Shown here: piece after piece, positions 1 through 5,188 of the stretch
Layout: every line of letters starts with the position of its first letter
Position numbering within the stretch: the stretch's first letter is position 1
Assembly (NCBI GenBank): GCA_035511515.1
Contig: DATKFG010000145.1
Location: 1-5,188 of the forward strand
Direction: 5' to 3'
Length of the DNA stretch: 5,188 nucleotides
Origin: VBCK01 sp035511515
Lineage (GTDB): Bacteria; Pseudomonadota; Gammaproteobacteria; Burkholderiales; Burkholderiaceae_F
Program-made: the position numbers and the translations under genes
The notes under the pieces: generated by a model
Seen by the model: only the letters and a program-made list of their open reading frames with translations
Database searches by the model: none
Told to the model about the DNA's origin: nothing

Positions 1-185
1 TTCACCACCCCCTTGATGAACGCCGGCGCGTTGGCAATGCGCGTGACCGCCTCGTAGCCGCGAATCTCCTGCACCTTCAGAATGTCGATCCCGTATTCCT
101 CGCCGCCCAGCTTGAAGGTCAGAAACTCCTTCACCCGCACCGCCGCCGCCGCAGTGCCCACTTCGATCCGCTCCATCATGCCCAT
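1..185 (-). CDS. cheW: CheW chemotaxis coupling protein (N-terminal part, cut by window edge)
   Basis: The first 61 codons are present; the rest lies beyond the left edge. CheW is a cytoplasmic adaptor that joins chemoreceptors to CheA and controls its kinase activity. The visible residues begin MGMMERIEV and then give the opening of the CheW SH3-like fold: EFLTFKLGGEEYGIDILKV (about residues 20-38), then QEIRGYE and a segment containing RIANAPAFIKGVV. FxxGxxxYGIDIxxVxEI is the usual CheW opening and the APxFIKGV stretch is also typical. The start at 185 is preferred over the Met codons at 179 and 176 because GGAG lies 6 bases upstream of it. The gene begins 16 bases after the cheA stop, so it is translated from the same message. 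A CheW-like domain of a larger CheV-type protein cannot be excluded without the C-terminus, but a stand-alone CheW following cheA is by far the likelier reading. Confidence 0.93.
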   Translation of the reverse strand, partial: MGMMERIEVGTAAAAVRVKEFLTFKLGGEEYGIDILKVQEIRGYEAVTRIANAPAFIKGVV

Positions 186-191
186 CGCAAG

Positions 192-195
192 CTCC
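192..195 (-). promoter_or_regulatory. Ribosome binding site of cheW
   Basis: GGAG on the minus strand lies 6 bases before the ATG at 185 and just after the cheA stop codon (204-202). It selects the first of three closely spaced Met codons as the start of CheW. Confidence 0.7.
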
Positions 196-201
196 GGGAG
201 G

Positions 202-2283
202 TCAATGGCGCGCCCGCTTCACCAGGCCAGCCGTATCCACGATCAGCGCCACGCGCCCGTCTCCCAGGATGGTGGCGCCCGAAATGTCCGGCACGCGCCG
301 GTAGTTCGTCTCCAGGTTCTTGACGACGACCTGGTGCTGTCCGAGCAGCTCATCGACCAGGGCCGCAACACGCCGGCCCTCGGCCTCCACGATCATCATG
401 ATCTCGGGGCCGGCACTGCCGTCCTGGCGCGGCACATCGAAGACATCGTCCAACGCGACCACCGGCAGGAATTCATCGCGCACCCTGACCACCCTGCCCG
501 TCGCGCCGACGTTCTGGACCATGCCCGGCATCACCTGGAACGACTCGACCACCGACGCCAGCGGCAGGATGTAGGTCTCTCCGCCGACGCCGATCGACAT
601 GCCGTCCATGATGGCGAGCGTCAGCGGCAGCCGCACCGTCACCCGCGTGCCGTAGCCCTCGGCCGAGTCCAGCTCGACCGTTCCATTCAGCGCCGTGATG
701 TTCCGGCGCACGACGTCCATGCCCACGCCCCGGCCGGACACGTCGCTGATCTGATCCGCGGTCGAGAAGCCCGGCTCCCAGATCAGCGCCCACACCTCCG
801 CATCGCTCATGTCGTCGCGCACCGGCAGGCCGCGCTCGCGCGCCTTCTGCACGATCCGCTCGCGCCGCAGCCCCTGCCCGTCGTCGCGCACTTCGATCAG
901 GATCGAGCCTCCCTGGTGCGCCGCCGACAGCGTGATCGTGCCGTGCGGGGTCTTGCCGGCCGCCAGCCGGCTGGCCGGGGTTTCAATGCCGTGGTCGGCG
1001 CTGTTGCGCACGAGGTGGGTGAGCGGATCGACGATCTTCTCGATCAATCCCTTGTCCATCTCGGTGGCCTCGCCGACCAGCCTGAGCTCGATCTGCTTGC
1101 CCAATTTGGACGCCAGATCGCGGATCAGCCGCGGGAAGCGGTTGAACACGAACGACATCGGAATCATCCGGATCGACATCACGGTCTCCTGCAGGTGCCG
1201 TGAACTGCGTTCCAGATCGGTGATGCCGCCGAGCAGCGCGCTGAACTGGGCCACGTCCAGATCCTTGGCCTGCTGGCTGAGCATCGCCTGCGTGATCACG
1301 AGCTCGCCGACCAGGTTGATCAGCTGGTCGACCTTTTCGACGGCCACCCGCAGCGTGGTCGATTCCAGCGCTCCGCCCGCCGCCTTGTCCGCCTTGGCGC
1401 GCGCCTCGGAGCGGCGCACTTCCTCGCCGTCGGCCGCCGCCCGCGCGGCCGACTGCGCCGCCAGCGTCTTCGGATCGACGAAAAACCCGTAACCGTCGCC
1501 TTCGGTCGCCCTCGGTTGCGCCGCGGCCGCCTCGGGATCGGGATGCTGCGCGCCGGCCTCCTCCGCCAAGGCTACGGAGGCGGGCGCCGTGCCGCTTGCG
1601 CCGAAATCCGTGATCCGCACCTGCTCGCGGGCGACGTGGAACGAAAACAGCTCGAGCAATTCCGAATCGGGCGAGCTGGTCGTGACCTTGAAGCGCCTGA
1701 AGCCGTCCGCCGCCAGCACCCCATCGTCGAGGGCCTCGATCGATCCGAGCGACGGGATGTCGCGAAACAGCTCCGCCAGTCCGTTGGCGGCTTCGCCGCT
1801 TTTCAGCGGGCCGATGGCGACCTGCAGGCTGCGCGCCCCGGCCCGCCGGCCCGCAGCGGCGTGCTCGCCGCTAGCCATCTTGCGAATTCGCTCGATCAGC
1901 GCATCGGCCGGCGGCCGCTCTGCGGTTCCGCCCTGGTAGCACGCCAGCTGCGCCTTGACCACGTCGCCGGCTTCCAGCAGCAGGTCCACCATGGCCCGCT
2001 GCAGCGGCAGCTCGTGCAAGCGCACGCGCTCCAGCAGCGTTTCCAGTTCGTGCGTCAGGCTCGCCACGTCGGCGAAGCCGAAGGTCGCCGCGCCGCCCTT
2101 GATCGAGTGCGCGACCCGGAATATCGCGTTCAATTCCTCGTCGCTCGGCCGCGCGACGTCGATGTCCAGCAGGAGCGACTCCATGTTCGCCAGGTTCTCG
2201 CGCGCCTCCTCGAAGAACACGGCGTAGAACTGGGTCAGGTCGAAGTCGTCCTGCTGCAGGCCCGGATTGCTGATTTCGCCCAT
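202..2283 (-). CDS. cheA: Chemotaxis histidine kinase CheA
   Basis: CheA autophosphorylates in receptor-CheW arrays and passes phosphate to CheY (and to CheB where present). The 693-aa protein has the full five-part layout. P1/HPt spans about 15-135, with phosphoacceptor His59 in AHSIKGGAATFGF. A P2-like alpha/beta segment lies at about 150-228. An Ala/Glu-rich linker runs from about 230 to 305. The P3 dimerisation hairpin is at about 307-375 (VDQLINLVGELVITQ). The P4 ATPase is at about 376-553, with N box HLVRNSADHG (423-432), G1 DDGQG (467-471), F box PGFSTA (504-509) and G2 GRGVGMDVV (517-525). P5, the CheW-like regulatory domain, is at about 555-690. All catalytic motifs are intact and the length is normal for the family. 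The start at 2283 has GGGAG 7 bases upstream. It lies between cheY (56 bases upstream) and cheW (16 bases downstream). The P2-like segment is recognised by position and fold pattern only, so its role in CheY binding is inferred. Confidence 0.97.
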   Translation of the reverse strand: MGEISNPGLQQDDFDLTQFYAVFFEEARENLANMESLLLDIDVARPSDEELNAIFRVAHSIKGGAATFGFADVASLTHELETLLERVRLHELPLQRAMVDLLLEAGDVVKAQLACYQGGTAERPPADALIERIRKMASGEHAAAGRRAGARSLQVAIGPLKSGEAANGLAELFRDIPSLGSIEALDDGVLAADGFRRFKVTTSSPDSELLELFSFHVAREQVRITDFGASGTAPASVALAEEAGAQHPDPEAAAAQPRATEGDGYGFFVDPKTLAAQSAARAAADGEEVRRSEARAKADKAAGGALESTTLRVAVEKVDQLINLVGELVITQAMLSQQAKDLDVAQFSALLGGITDLERSSRHLQETVMSIRMIPMSFVFNRFPRLIRDLASKLGKQIELRLVGEATEMDKGLIEKIVDPLTHLVRNSADHGIETPASRLAAGKTPHGTITLSAAHQGGSILIEVRDDGQGLRRERIVQKARERGLPVRDDMSDAEVWALIWEPGFSTADQISDVSGRGVGMDVVRRNITALNGTVELDSAEGYGTRVTVRLPLTLAIMDGMSIGVGGETYILPLASVVESFQVMPGMVQNVGATGRVVRVRDEFLPVVALDDVFDVPRQDGSAGPEIMMIVEAEGRRVAALVDELLGQHQVVVKNLETNYRRVPDISGATILGDGRVALIVDTAGLVKRARH

Positions 2284-2290
2284 CTGGAGG

Positions 2291-2295
2291 CTCCC
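2291..2295 (-). promoter_or_regulatory. Ribosome binding site of cheA
   Basis: GGGAG on the minus strand, 7 bases before the cheA ATG at 2283. It supports this start and indicates that cheA is translated independently of cheY within the shared transcript. Confidence 0.65.
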
Positions 2296-2317
2296 GCCGC
2301 TTTACTCGGTTTGCCGT

Positions 2318-2339
2318 GGCCGGCGCCGGCTGGCCGGCC
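2318..2339 (-). other. GC-rich intercistronic hairpin between cheY and cheA
   Basis: Directly after the cheY stop codon the transcript contains GGCCGGC (2339-2333), an 8-base loop and GCCGGCC (2324-2318): a perfect 7-bp, all-G/C stem. No run of U follows on the minus strand (the next bases are ACGGCAAACC), so it is not a standard intrinsic terminator. It could shield the 3' end of a cheY-containing fragment from exonucleases or slow transcription, which would make CheY more abundant than CheA. The structure is seen in the sequence; the function is inference. Confidence 0.5.
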
Positions 2340-2702
2340 TCAACGGATCACCTTGCGGATCACTTCCAGCAGCTTGATCGGGTCGAACGGCTTGACCAGC
2401 CATCCGGTTGCACCGGCCGCACGCCCCTTCGATTTCATCTCGTCGCTCGACTCGGTCGTCAGTATCAGGATCGGCGTGGACATGTAGGCCGGCAGTCCGC
2501 GCAGGTTCTTCACCAGCGTGACGCCGTCCATCCGCGGCATGTTCTGGTCGGTCAGCACCAGGTCCACGCTCTGCGTCATCGCCTTCTCGTAGGCCTCCTG
2601 CCCGTCGGCCGCCTCGATCACGTTATAGCCGGCCCCCTTCAGCGTGAAGGAGACCATCTGCCGCATCGAGGCCGAATCGTCCACCGCGAGAATCGATTGC
2701 AT
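2340..2702 (-). CDS. cheY: Chemotaxis response regulator CheY (single receiver domain)
   Basis: CheY is the diffusible output of chemotaxis: once phosphorylated by CheA it binds the flagellar switch and changes rotation. The protein is 120 aa, one receiver domain with nothing attached. All key residues are present: the acidic pair Asp8-Asp9 (AVDDS), phosphoacceptor Asp52 (LTDQNMPRMDG), the switch Thr82 (LILTTES) and the invariant Lys104 (WLVKPF). The reading frame stays open upstream as far as 3083, but the start at 2702 is right: MQSILAVDDS is the usual receiver beginning, AGGAG lies 7 bases ahead, and the upstream extension overlaps the small helical gene in another frame and is Arg/Gly-rich without recognisable domain content. 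It lies 38 bases after that gene and 56 bases before cheA. TDQNMPxMDG and immediate linkage to cheA favour a true motor CheY over a generic receiver. Confidence 0.95.
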   Translation of the reverse strand: MQSILAVDDSASMRQMVSFTLKGAGYNVIEAADGQEAYEKAMTQSVDLVLTDQNMPRMDGVTLVKNLRGLPAYMSTPILILTTESSDEMKSKGRAAGATGWLVKPFDPIKLLEVIRKVIR

Positions 2703-2709
2703 GTCGTTG

Positions 2710-2714
2710 CTCCT
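2710..2714 (-). promoter_or_regulatory. Ribosome binding site of cheY
   Basis: AGGAG on the minus strand, 7 bases before the ATG at 2702. This is the best Shine-Dalgarno match in the window, and it decides the short CheY start over the 247-residue open frame that extends further upstream. Confidence 0.8.
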
Positions 2715-2740
2715 GCCGAACCTTTCGTGGCCCGGCCTTC

Positions 2741-3145
2741 CTAAAAAAGATCGATCGAACCAGCCGTCATTTCCACCTGCCGGACCGGATGCGGATGAAT
2801 CATCTGCAGGCCGCGCGCGGCCTCGTCCGACAGCGAGCGCAGGCGCTCTTCCAGAACCGACAGCCTGCGCTGGGCATGCCCGGTCAACTGGGTGGCCATG
2901 TCCTGGAACTGCAGCGCGGTGACCGCGGCGTGCACCGCCTCGACCACCTGCGTGCGCTGCCCGTCGCTCGCAGCCAGCGACGGCAGCACCGAGGCGACCT
3001 GGTTGAAGCTGCTCAGCAGCCGTTCGCCCGCATCGTTGATCAATGCCTTCAACCGCTCCAGATCGGCCTCGATCAAAGCGCATTCCTGGGCCGCAGCCAG
3101 GCCAGCCTGCTCGCGCGGCGGAAGGTCGACAGCGTCCGATGTCAT
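2741..3145 (-). CDS. Small helical chemotaxis protein with CheZ-like FQDxxxQ motif (putative CheY-P phosphatase)
   Basis: A 134-aa protein, predicted by eye to be nearly all helix, with no signal peptide or membrane segment. Two long amphipathic stretches (about 16-56 and 62-112) would form a hairpin. The second contains ALQFQDMATQLTGH (77-90). Its FQDxxxQ, with Asp82 and Gln86, matches the active motif of E. coli CheZ (FQDLTGQ, Asp143 and Gln147), in which Gln positions the water that attacks CheY-P. The C-terminus, AGSIDLF, is a short acidic-hydrophobic tail that recalls the CheY-binding C-terminal peptide of CheZ (ending DLLDSLGF). The protein is much shorter than CheZ (about 214 aa). It is the first gene of the unit, 38 bases before cheY, which fits a CheY partner. 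An in-frame stop at 3184-3182 and no start codon between it and 3145 fix the ATG, although no Shine-Dalgarno is visible. Motifs and context are seen; phosphatase activity is inferred. It could instead be a scaffold or localisation factor. Confidence 0.72.
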   Translation of the reverse strand: MTSDAVDLPPREQAGLAAAQECALIEADLERLKALINDAGERLLSSFNQVASVLPSLAASDGQRTQVVEAVHAAVTALQFQDMATQLTGHAQRRLSVLEERLRSLSDEAARGLQMIHPHPVRQVEMTAGSIDLF

Positions 3146-3331
3146 CGCGTTGTATGGATCGGGAAAATGCGGCCCGCCCGGTTAGTGTCGACGACGCCCG
3201 TAGCCGCCGATTCCGGGAAAAGGCGGGCTAAGCGAGGGCAGTTTTGCCTGCGCGGCAGACCGGCAGCGTTGCCGCCAGTCCAGCACGATCGGCGCCCTCA
3301 GATGCCCTGAAATGCGCCAAAATCGACGCCC
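3146..3331. promoter_or_regulatory. Divergent intergenic region between the che operon and the two-component pair
   Basis: These 186 bases separate the starts of two divergent units and must hold the promoters for both if each is transcribed from its own start. I could not find a convincing sigma-70, sigma-54 or flagellar sigma-28 (TAAAG - GCCGATAA) match on either strand. A small hairpin, CGGCA-GCGT-TGCCG, sits at 3261-3274 in the leader of the plus-strand kinase gene. Stops in the frames of both flanking genes (3184-3182 minus; 3308-3310 plus) bound the possible start codons. No Shine-Dalgarno is visible before either first gene. Confidence 0.4.
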
Positions 3332-4465
3332 ATGAGCGTGCCCGCGAGCGGTCCCGAGTCCGTCCCCATCCGGTTGCTGGTCGTCGAGGACTCCGAGCTC
3401 GACTTCGACCTGCTGACCGCCGTGCTGGCCCGTGACGGCCCGCCGCTGCGCGCCGAGCGGGTCGAGGACGAGGCTGGCATGCGCGAAGCGCTCGAGCGGG
3501 CACGCGTGGACGCGGTGCTGACCGACCACAACATGCCGCATTTCGATTCCTTCGCGGCGTTGAAGCTCGCCAAGGCGGCCGATCCCGACCTGCCGGTGCT
3601 GGTCGTTTCGGGCGAGATGTCCGAGGATCTGGCGGTGGCGGCGCTGCACGCGGGGGCGGACGACTTCATTCTGAAATCGCGCCTGTTCCGGGTCGGACCG
3701 GCGTTGACGCGCAGCCTGCAGGCGGCGGCCCAGCGACGCGCAGGCCGCGCGGCGGCGGCCGCGCTGGCCGACAGCGAAGCGCGCCTGCGCGAGCTCACGC
3801 GCCATCTGGAATCGGCCAAGGAAGAGGAACGGCGGCGCATTGCCGGCGAGATCCACGACGACATCGGGTCGATGCTGACGGCGTTGCGCTTCGAGACGGT
3901 GGCCCTGGCCAAGCAGATGCGGCAGCGCGGGCTCGACGCGCCGCGGCTGCCGCTGATGCTGGACCTGATCGGACAGCTGATGGCGGCCAGCCATCGCATC
4001 CAGCACAATCTGCGCCCTCCCGTACTGGACGCCGGCCTGGTGGCGGCACTGCAATGGCTGGTGAGCTCGTTTGCCGCGCGCACGGGTGTCCAGGCGCGCT
4101 TCGAATCGAACCGCGAGGACGTGCCGCTGGCGCCGGATGGTTCGGTGGCGCTGTACCGAGCGGCGCAGGAGGCGTTGGCCAACGTATCCAAGCATGCGCA
4201 CGCACAGCAGGTTGTGGTCCAGCTGTTCGTTTCGTCCGCGGAAGTCTCGCTCGAGGTCAGCGACAACGGCATCGGCTGCGATCCCCGGATGCTGCGCAGC
4301 TCGCCCGGTTTCGGGCTGCGCGCGCTGCTCGAGCGGGCCCGCGGGCTGGGCGGGTGGGCCGAAGTCAGCTCGACCCCGAAGGGTGGAGCCAGCGTGATGA
4401 TCTCGATTCCGGTCCGTACGGACGCGGCGGTCCCGCGTGAGAATGAAGGCGCCAACCTTGCCTGA
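3332..4465 (+). CDS. Soluble hybrid histidine kinase, REC - HisKA_3 - HATPase_c (NarL-system type)
   Basis: A 377-aa cytoplasmic kinase. The N-terminal receiver (about 12-130) has acidic residues Glu19-Asp20, phosphoacceptor Asp65 (LTDHNMP), Ser93 (VVSGE) in the switch position and Lys115 (ILKS). A helical, Ala/Arg-rich linker (131-162, coiled-coil-like) leads to the HisKA_3 dimerisation domain with His175 in EEERRRIAGEIHDDIGS. The HATPase_c domain follows: N box EALANVSKHAHA (280-291), G1 DNGIG (311-315) and G2 GFGLRAL (326-332). There is no membrane segment, PAS or GAF domain, so the receiver is the only visible input. It should phosphorylate the NarL-type regulator encoded 27 bases downstream. 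An in-frame stop at 3308-3310 leaves ATG 3332 as the first possible start; GTG 3338 is an alternative. No clear Shine-Dalgarno precedes either. Odd point: the DxxxQ phosphatase motif of this family reads DDIGS, with Ser180 in place of Gln. The signal sensed is unknown. Confidence 0.9.
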   Translation: MSVPASGPESVPIRLLVVEDSELDFDLLTAVLARDGPPLRAERVEDEAGMREALERARVDAVLTDHNMPHFDSFAALKLAKAADPDLPVLVVSGEMSEDLAVAALHAGADDFILKSRLFRVGPALTRSLQAAAQRRAGRAAAAALADSEARLRELTRHLESAKEEERRRIAGEIHDDIGSMLTALRFETVALAKQMRQRGLDAPRLPLMLDLIGQLMAASHRIQHNLRPPVLDAGLVAALQWLVSSFAARTGVQARFESNREDVPLAPDGSVALYRAAQEALANVSKHAHAQQVVVQLFVSSAEVSLEVSDNGIGCDPRMLRSSPGFGLRALLERARGLGGWAEVSSTPKGGASVMISIPVRTDAAVPRENEGANLA

Positions 4466-4479
4466 ACGAATTGCGCCCC

Positions 4480-4484
4480 GAGGG
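4480..4484 (+). promoter_or_regulatory. Ribosome binding site of the NarL-type regulator
   Basis: GAGGG lies 8 bases before the ATG at 4493, inside the 27-base gap after the kinase stop codon. It supports that start and translation of the second gene from a shared message. Confidence 0.6.
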
Positions 4485-4492
4485 CGGCACCG

Positions 4493-5128
4493 ATGACGCT
4501 GCGGGTGATCGTGGTCGACGACCATGCGATCGTGCGGCGCGGCATCGTCGAGATCCTGACCGAGCGCTCCGACCTGACGGTGGTGGCCGAAGCGGCCGAC
4601 TACGGCCAGCTGCGCACCCAGCTGCGCCAGCACGGCGAGGTCGACCTGCTGGTGATGGACCTGTCGCTTCCGGGCAAGGACGGCATCGAGATCCTGAAGG
4701 CGCTGCACGGCGAAAACCCGCGCCTGAAGGTGCTGATCGTCAGCATGCATCCCGAGGAGCAGTACGCGGTGCGCGCGTTCAAGGCGGGCGCCAGCGGCTA
4801 CCTGAACAAGGCAAGCGCGCCCGAAAGGCTGCTGGAGGCGGTCGAGCAGATCGCTGCAGGGCGCAAGTACGTCACGCCGGCGATCGCCCAGGCCCTGATC
4901 GATCAGCTGGCCGCCCCCGATGAGAGCCTGCCCCATGAGCGGCTGTCGGACCGCGAGTTCCAGGTCCTGAAACTGATCGCTTCCGGACAGAGGCTGTCGG
5001 ATATCGCCGATAGCCTGTCGCTGAGCCCGAAGACGGTCAGCGTCTATCGCGCGCGCATCCTGGAAAAAATGAACCTGGGCAACAATTCGGAGCTGGTGCA
5101 TTACGCGGTCAAGCACGGATTGGCATGA
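4493..5128 (+). CDS. NarL/FixJ-family response regulator with LuxR-type HTH
   Basis: A 211-aa DNA-binding response regulator of standard family length. The receiver domain (about 3-120) shows Asp9-Asp10 (VVDDH), phosphoacceptor Asp56 (LVMDLSLPGKDG), Ser84 (LIVSMH) and Lys106 (YLNKAS). A linker leads to a LuxR/GerE helix-turn-helix (about 148-208): LSDREFQVLKLIASG, then LSDIADSLSLSPKTVSVYRARILEKM in two parts (scaffold helix and recognition helix), ending at NNSELVHYAVKHGL. Phosphorylation at Asp56 is expected to release or dimerise the DNA-binding domain. The adjacent kinase has the HisKA_3 domain that normally pairs with this regulator class, and the gap of 27 bases indicates an operon, so it is the probable partner. 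UvrY/GacA, FimZ and NarL are relatives by fold, but I cannot assign an orthologue or target genes. No promoter of its own was seen. Confidence 0.95.
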   Translation: MTLRVIVVDDHAIVRRGIVEILTERSDLTVVAEAADYGQLRTQLRQHGEVDLLVMDLSLPGKDGIEILKALHGENPRLKVLIVSMHPEEQYAVRAFKAGASGYLNKASAPERLLEAVEQIAAGRKYVTPAIAQALIDQLAAPDESLPHERLSDREFQVLKLIASGQRLSDIADSLSLSPKTVSVYRARILEKMNLGNNSELVHYAVKHGLA

Positions 5129-5141
5129 CCCTCACCCCCCT

Positions 5142-5180
5142 GCTTCGCCGGGCGTAGCCCGGCTTCGCAGGGCGAGCCCT
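5142..5180. repeat. Two tandem palindromic units downstream of the regulator gene
   Basis: GCTTCGC occurs at 5142-5148 and again at 5162-5168, and each copy is followed by a small palindrome. The first is GCCGGGC-GTA-GCCCGGC (5147-5163, perfect 7-bp stem). The second is AGGGC-GA-GCCCT (5169-5180). The two units are about 20 bases long, and the second lacks one T. Flanking pyrimidine runs (CCCTCACCCCCC before, CCCTCCCCTCTC after) resemble dispersed intergenic repeats seen in many GC-rich proteobacteria. It lies 13 bases after the regulator's stop codon. It could also help end the transcript, but no T-run follows on the plus strand within the window, and the right edge cuts the view. Confidence 0.5.
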
Positions 5181-5188
5181 CCCCTCTC

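Noticed and set aside
82..1203. 373-residue open frame on the plus strand over cheW/cheA
   Set aside because: Antisense to the P4-P5 part of cheA and the start of cheW; the His/Arg/Asp-rich translation has no recognisable motif.
1516..2487. 323-residue open frame on the plus strand over the 5' part of cheA and the 3' part of cheY
   Set aside because: Spans two well-supported genes on the other strand and an intergenic gap; low-complexity shadow composition.
2703..3083. Upstream extension of CheY to a 247-residue protein
   Set aside because: The extension is Arg/Gly/Ala-rich, overlaps the helical gene in another frame, and the ATG at 2702 has a strong ribosome binding site and begins exactly at the receiver domain.
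3146..3184. Possible sigma-28 flagellar promoter on the minus strand (TAAC ... CCCGATCC)
   Set aside because: The -35 part is poor, the spacing is about two bases too long, and the -10 part matches the GCCGATAA consensus only partly.
3298..4545. 415-residue Ser/Arg-rich open frame on the minus strand
   Set aside because: Antisense shadow of the hybrid kinase gene; the extreme Ser/Arg/Ala content reflects the complement of GC-rich codons.
3182..5116. 644-residue open frame on the minus strand across the kinase and regulator genes
   Set aside because: It is antisense to two genes with complete family motifs, and its translation is rich in Arg, Gln, His and Asp with no domain pattern, typical of a high-GC shadow frame.

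Overview
The window is GC-rich and densely coded. It shows a chemotaxis signalling operon on the minus strand, divergent from a two-gene two-component system on the plus strand. The style of the genes (a CheA with an N-terminal HPt domain and HSIKGG motif, a single-domain CheY, a NarL-type kinase/regulator pair, strong GC bias) suggests a motile proteobacterium, most likely a betaproteobacterium. This is inferred from protein style only; no ribosomal or taxonomic marker is present.

Minus strand, in transcription order from the middle of the window to its left edge: a small all-helical protein of 134 aa with a CheZ-like FQDxxxQ motif (3145-2741); CheY (2702-2340); the histidine kinase CheA (2283-202); and the start of the adaptor CheW (185-1, cut by the window edge). 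Gaps are 38, 56 and 16 bases, so this is very probably one transcript. A GC-rich hairpin lies between cheY and cheA. CheW couples CheA to receptors, CheA phosphorylates CheY, CheY-P acts on the flagellar motor, and the small protein may remove the phosphate from CheY-P. No receptor, cheR or cheB gene is visible here.

Plus strand, after a 186-base divergent intergenic region: a soluble hybrid kinase with the order REC - HisKA_3 - HATPase_c (3332-4465), then a NarL/FixJ-type response regulator with a LuxR-type DNA-binding domain (4493-5128), 27 bases downstream. The kinase has no membrane segment or recognisable sensor domain; its only visible input is the N-terminal receiver. This allows a phosphorelay or crosstalk link from another kinase, possibly the neighbouring CheA, to gene regulation. 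The last 60 bases hold two tandem palindromic units that look like the edge of an intergenic repeat or a terminator-like structure.

The points most worth a second look are the putative minimal CheZ-like phosphatase at the head of the operon, the receiver-first soluble kinase next to the che genes, and the Gln-to-Ser change in that kinase's DxxxQ phosphatase motif. Long open frames antisense to these genes are GC-driven shadows and were left out.
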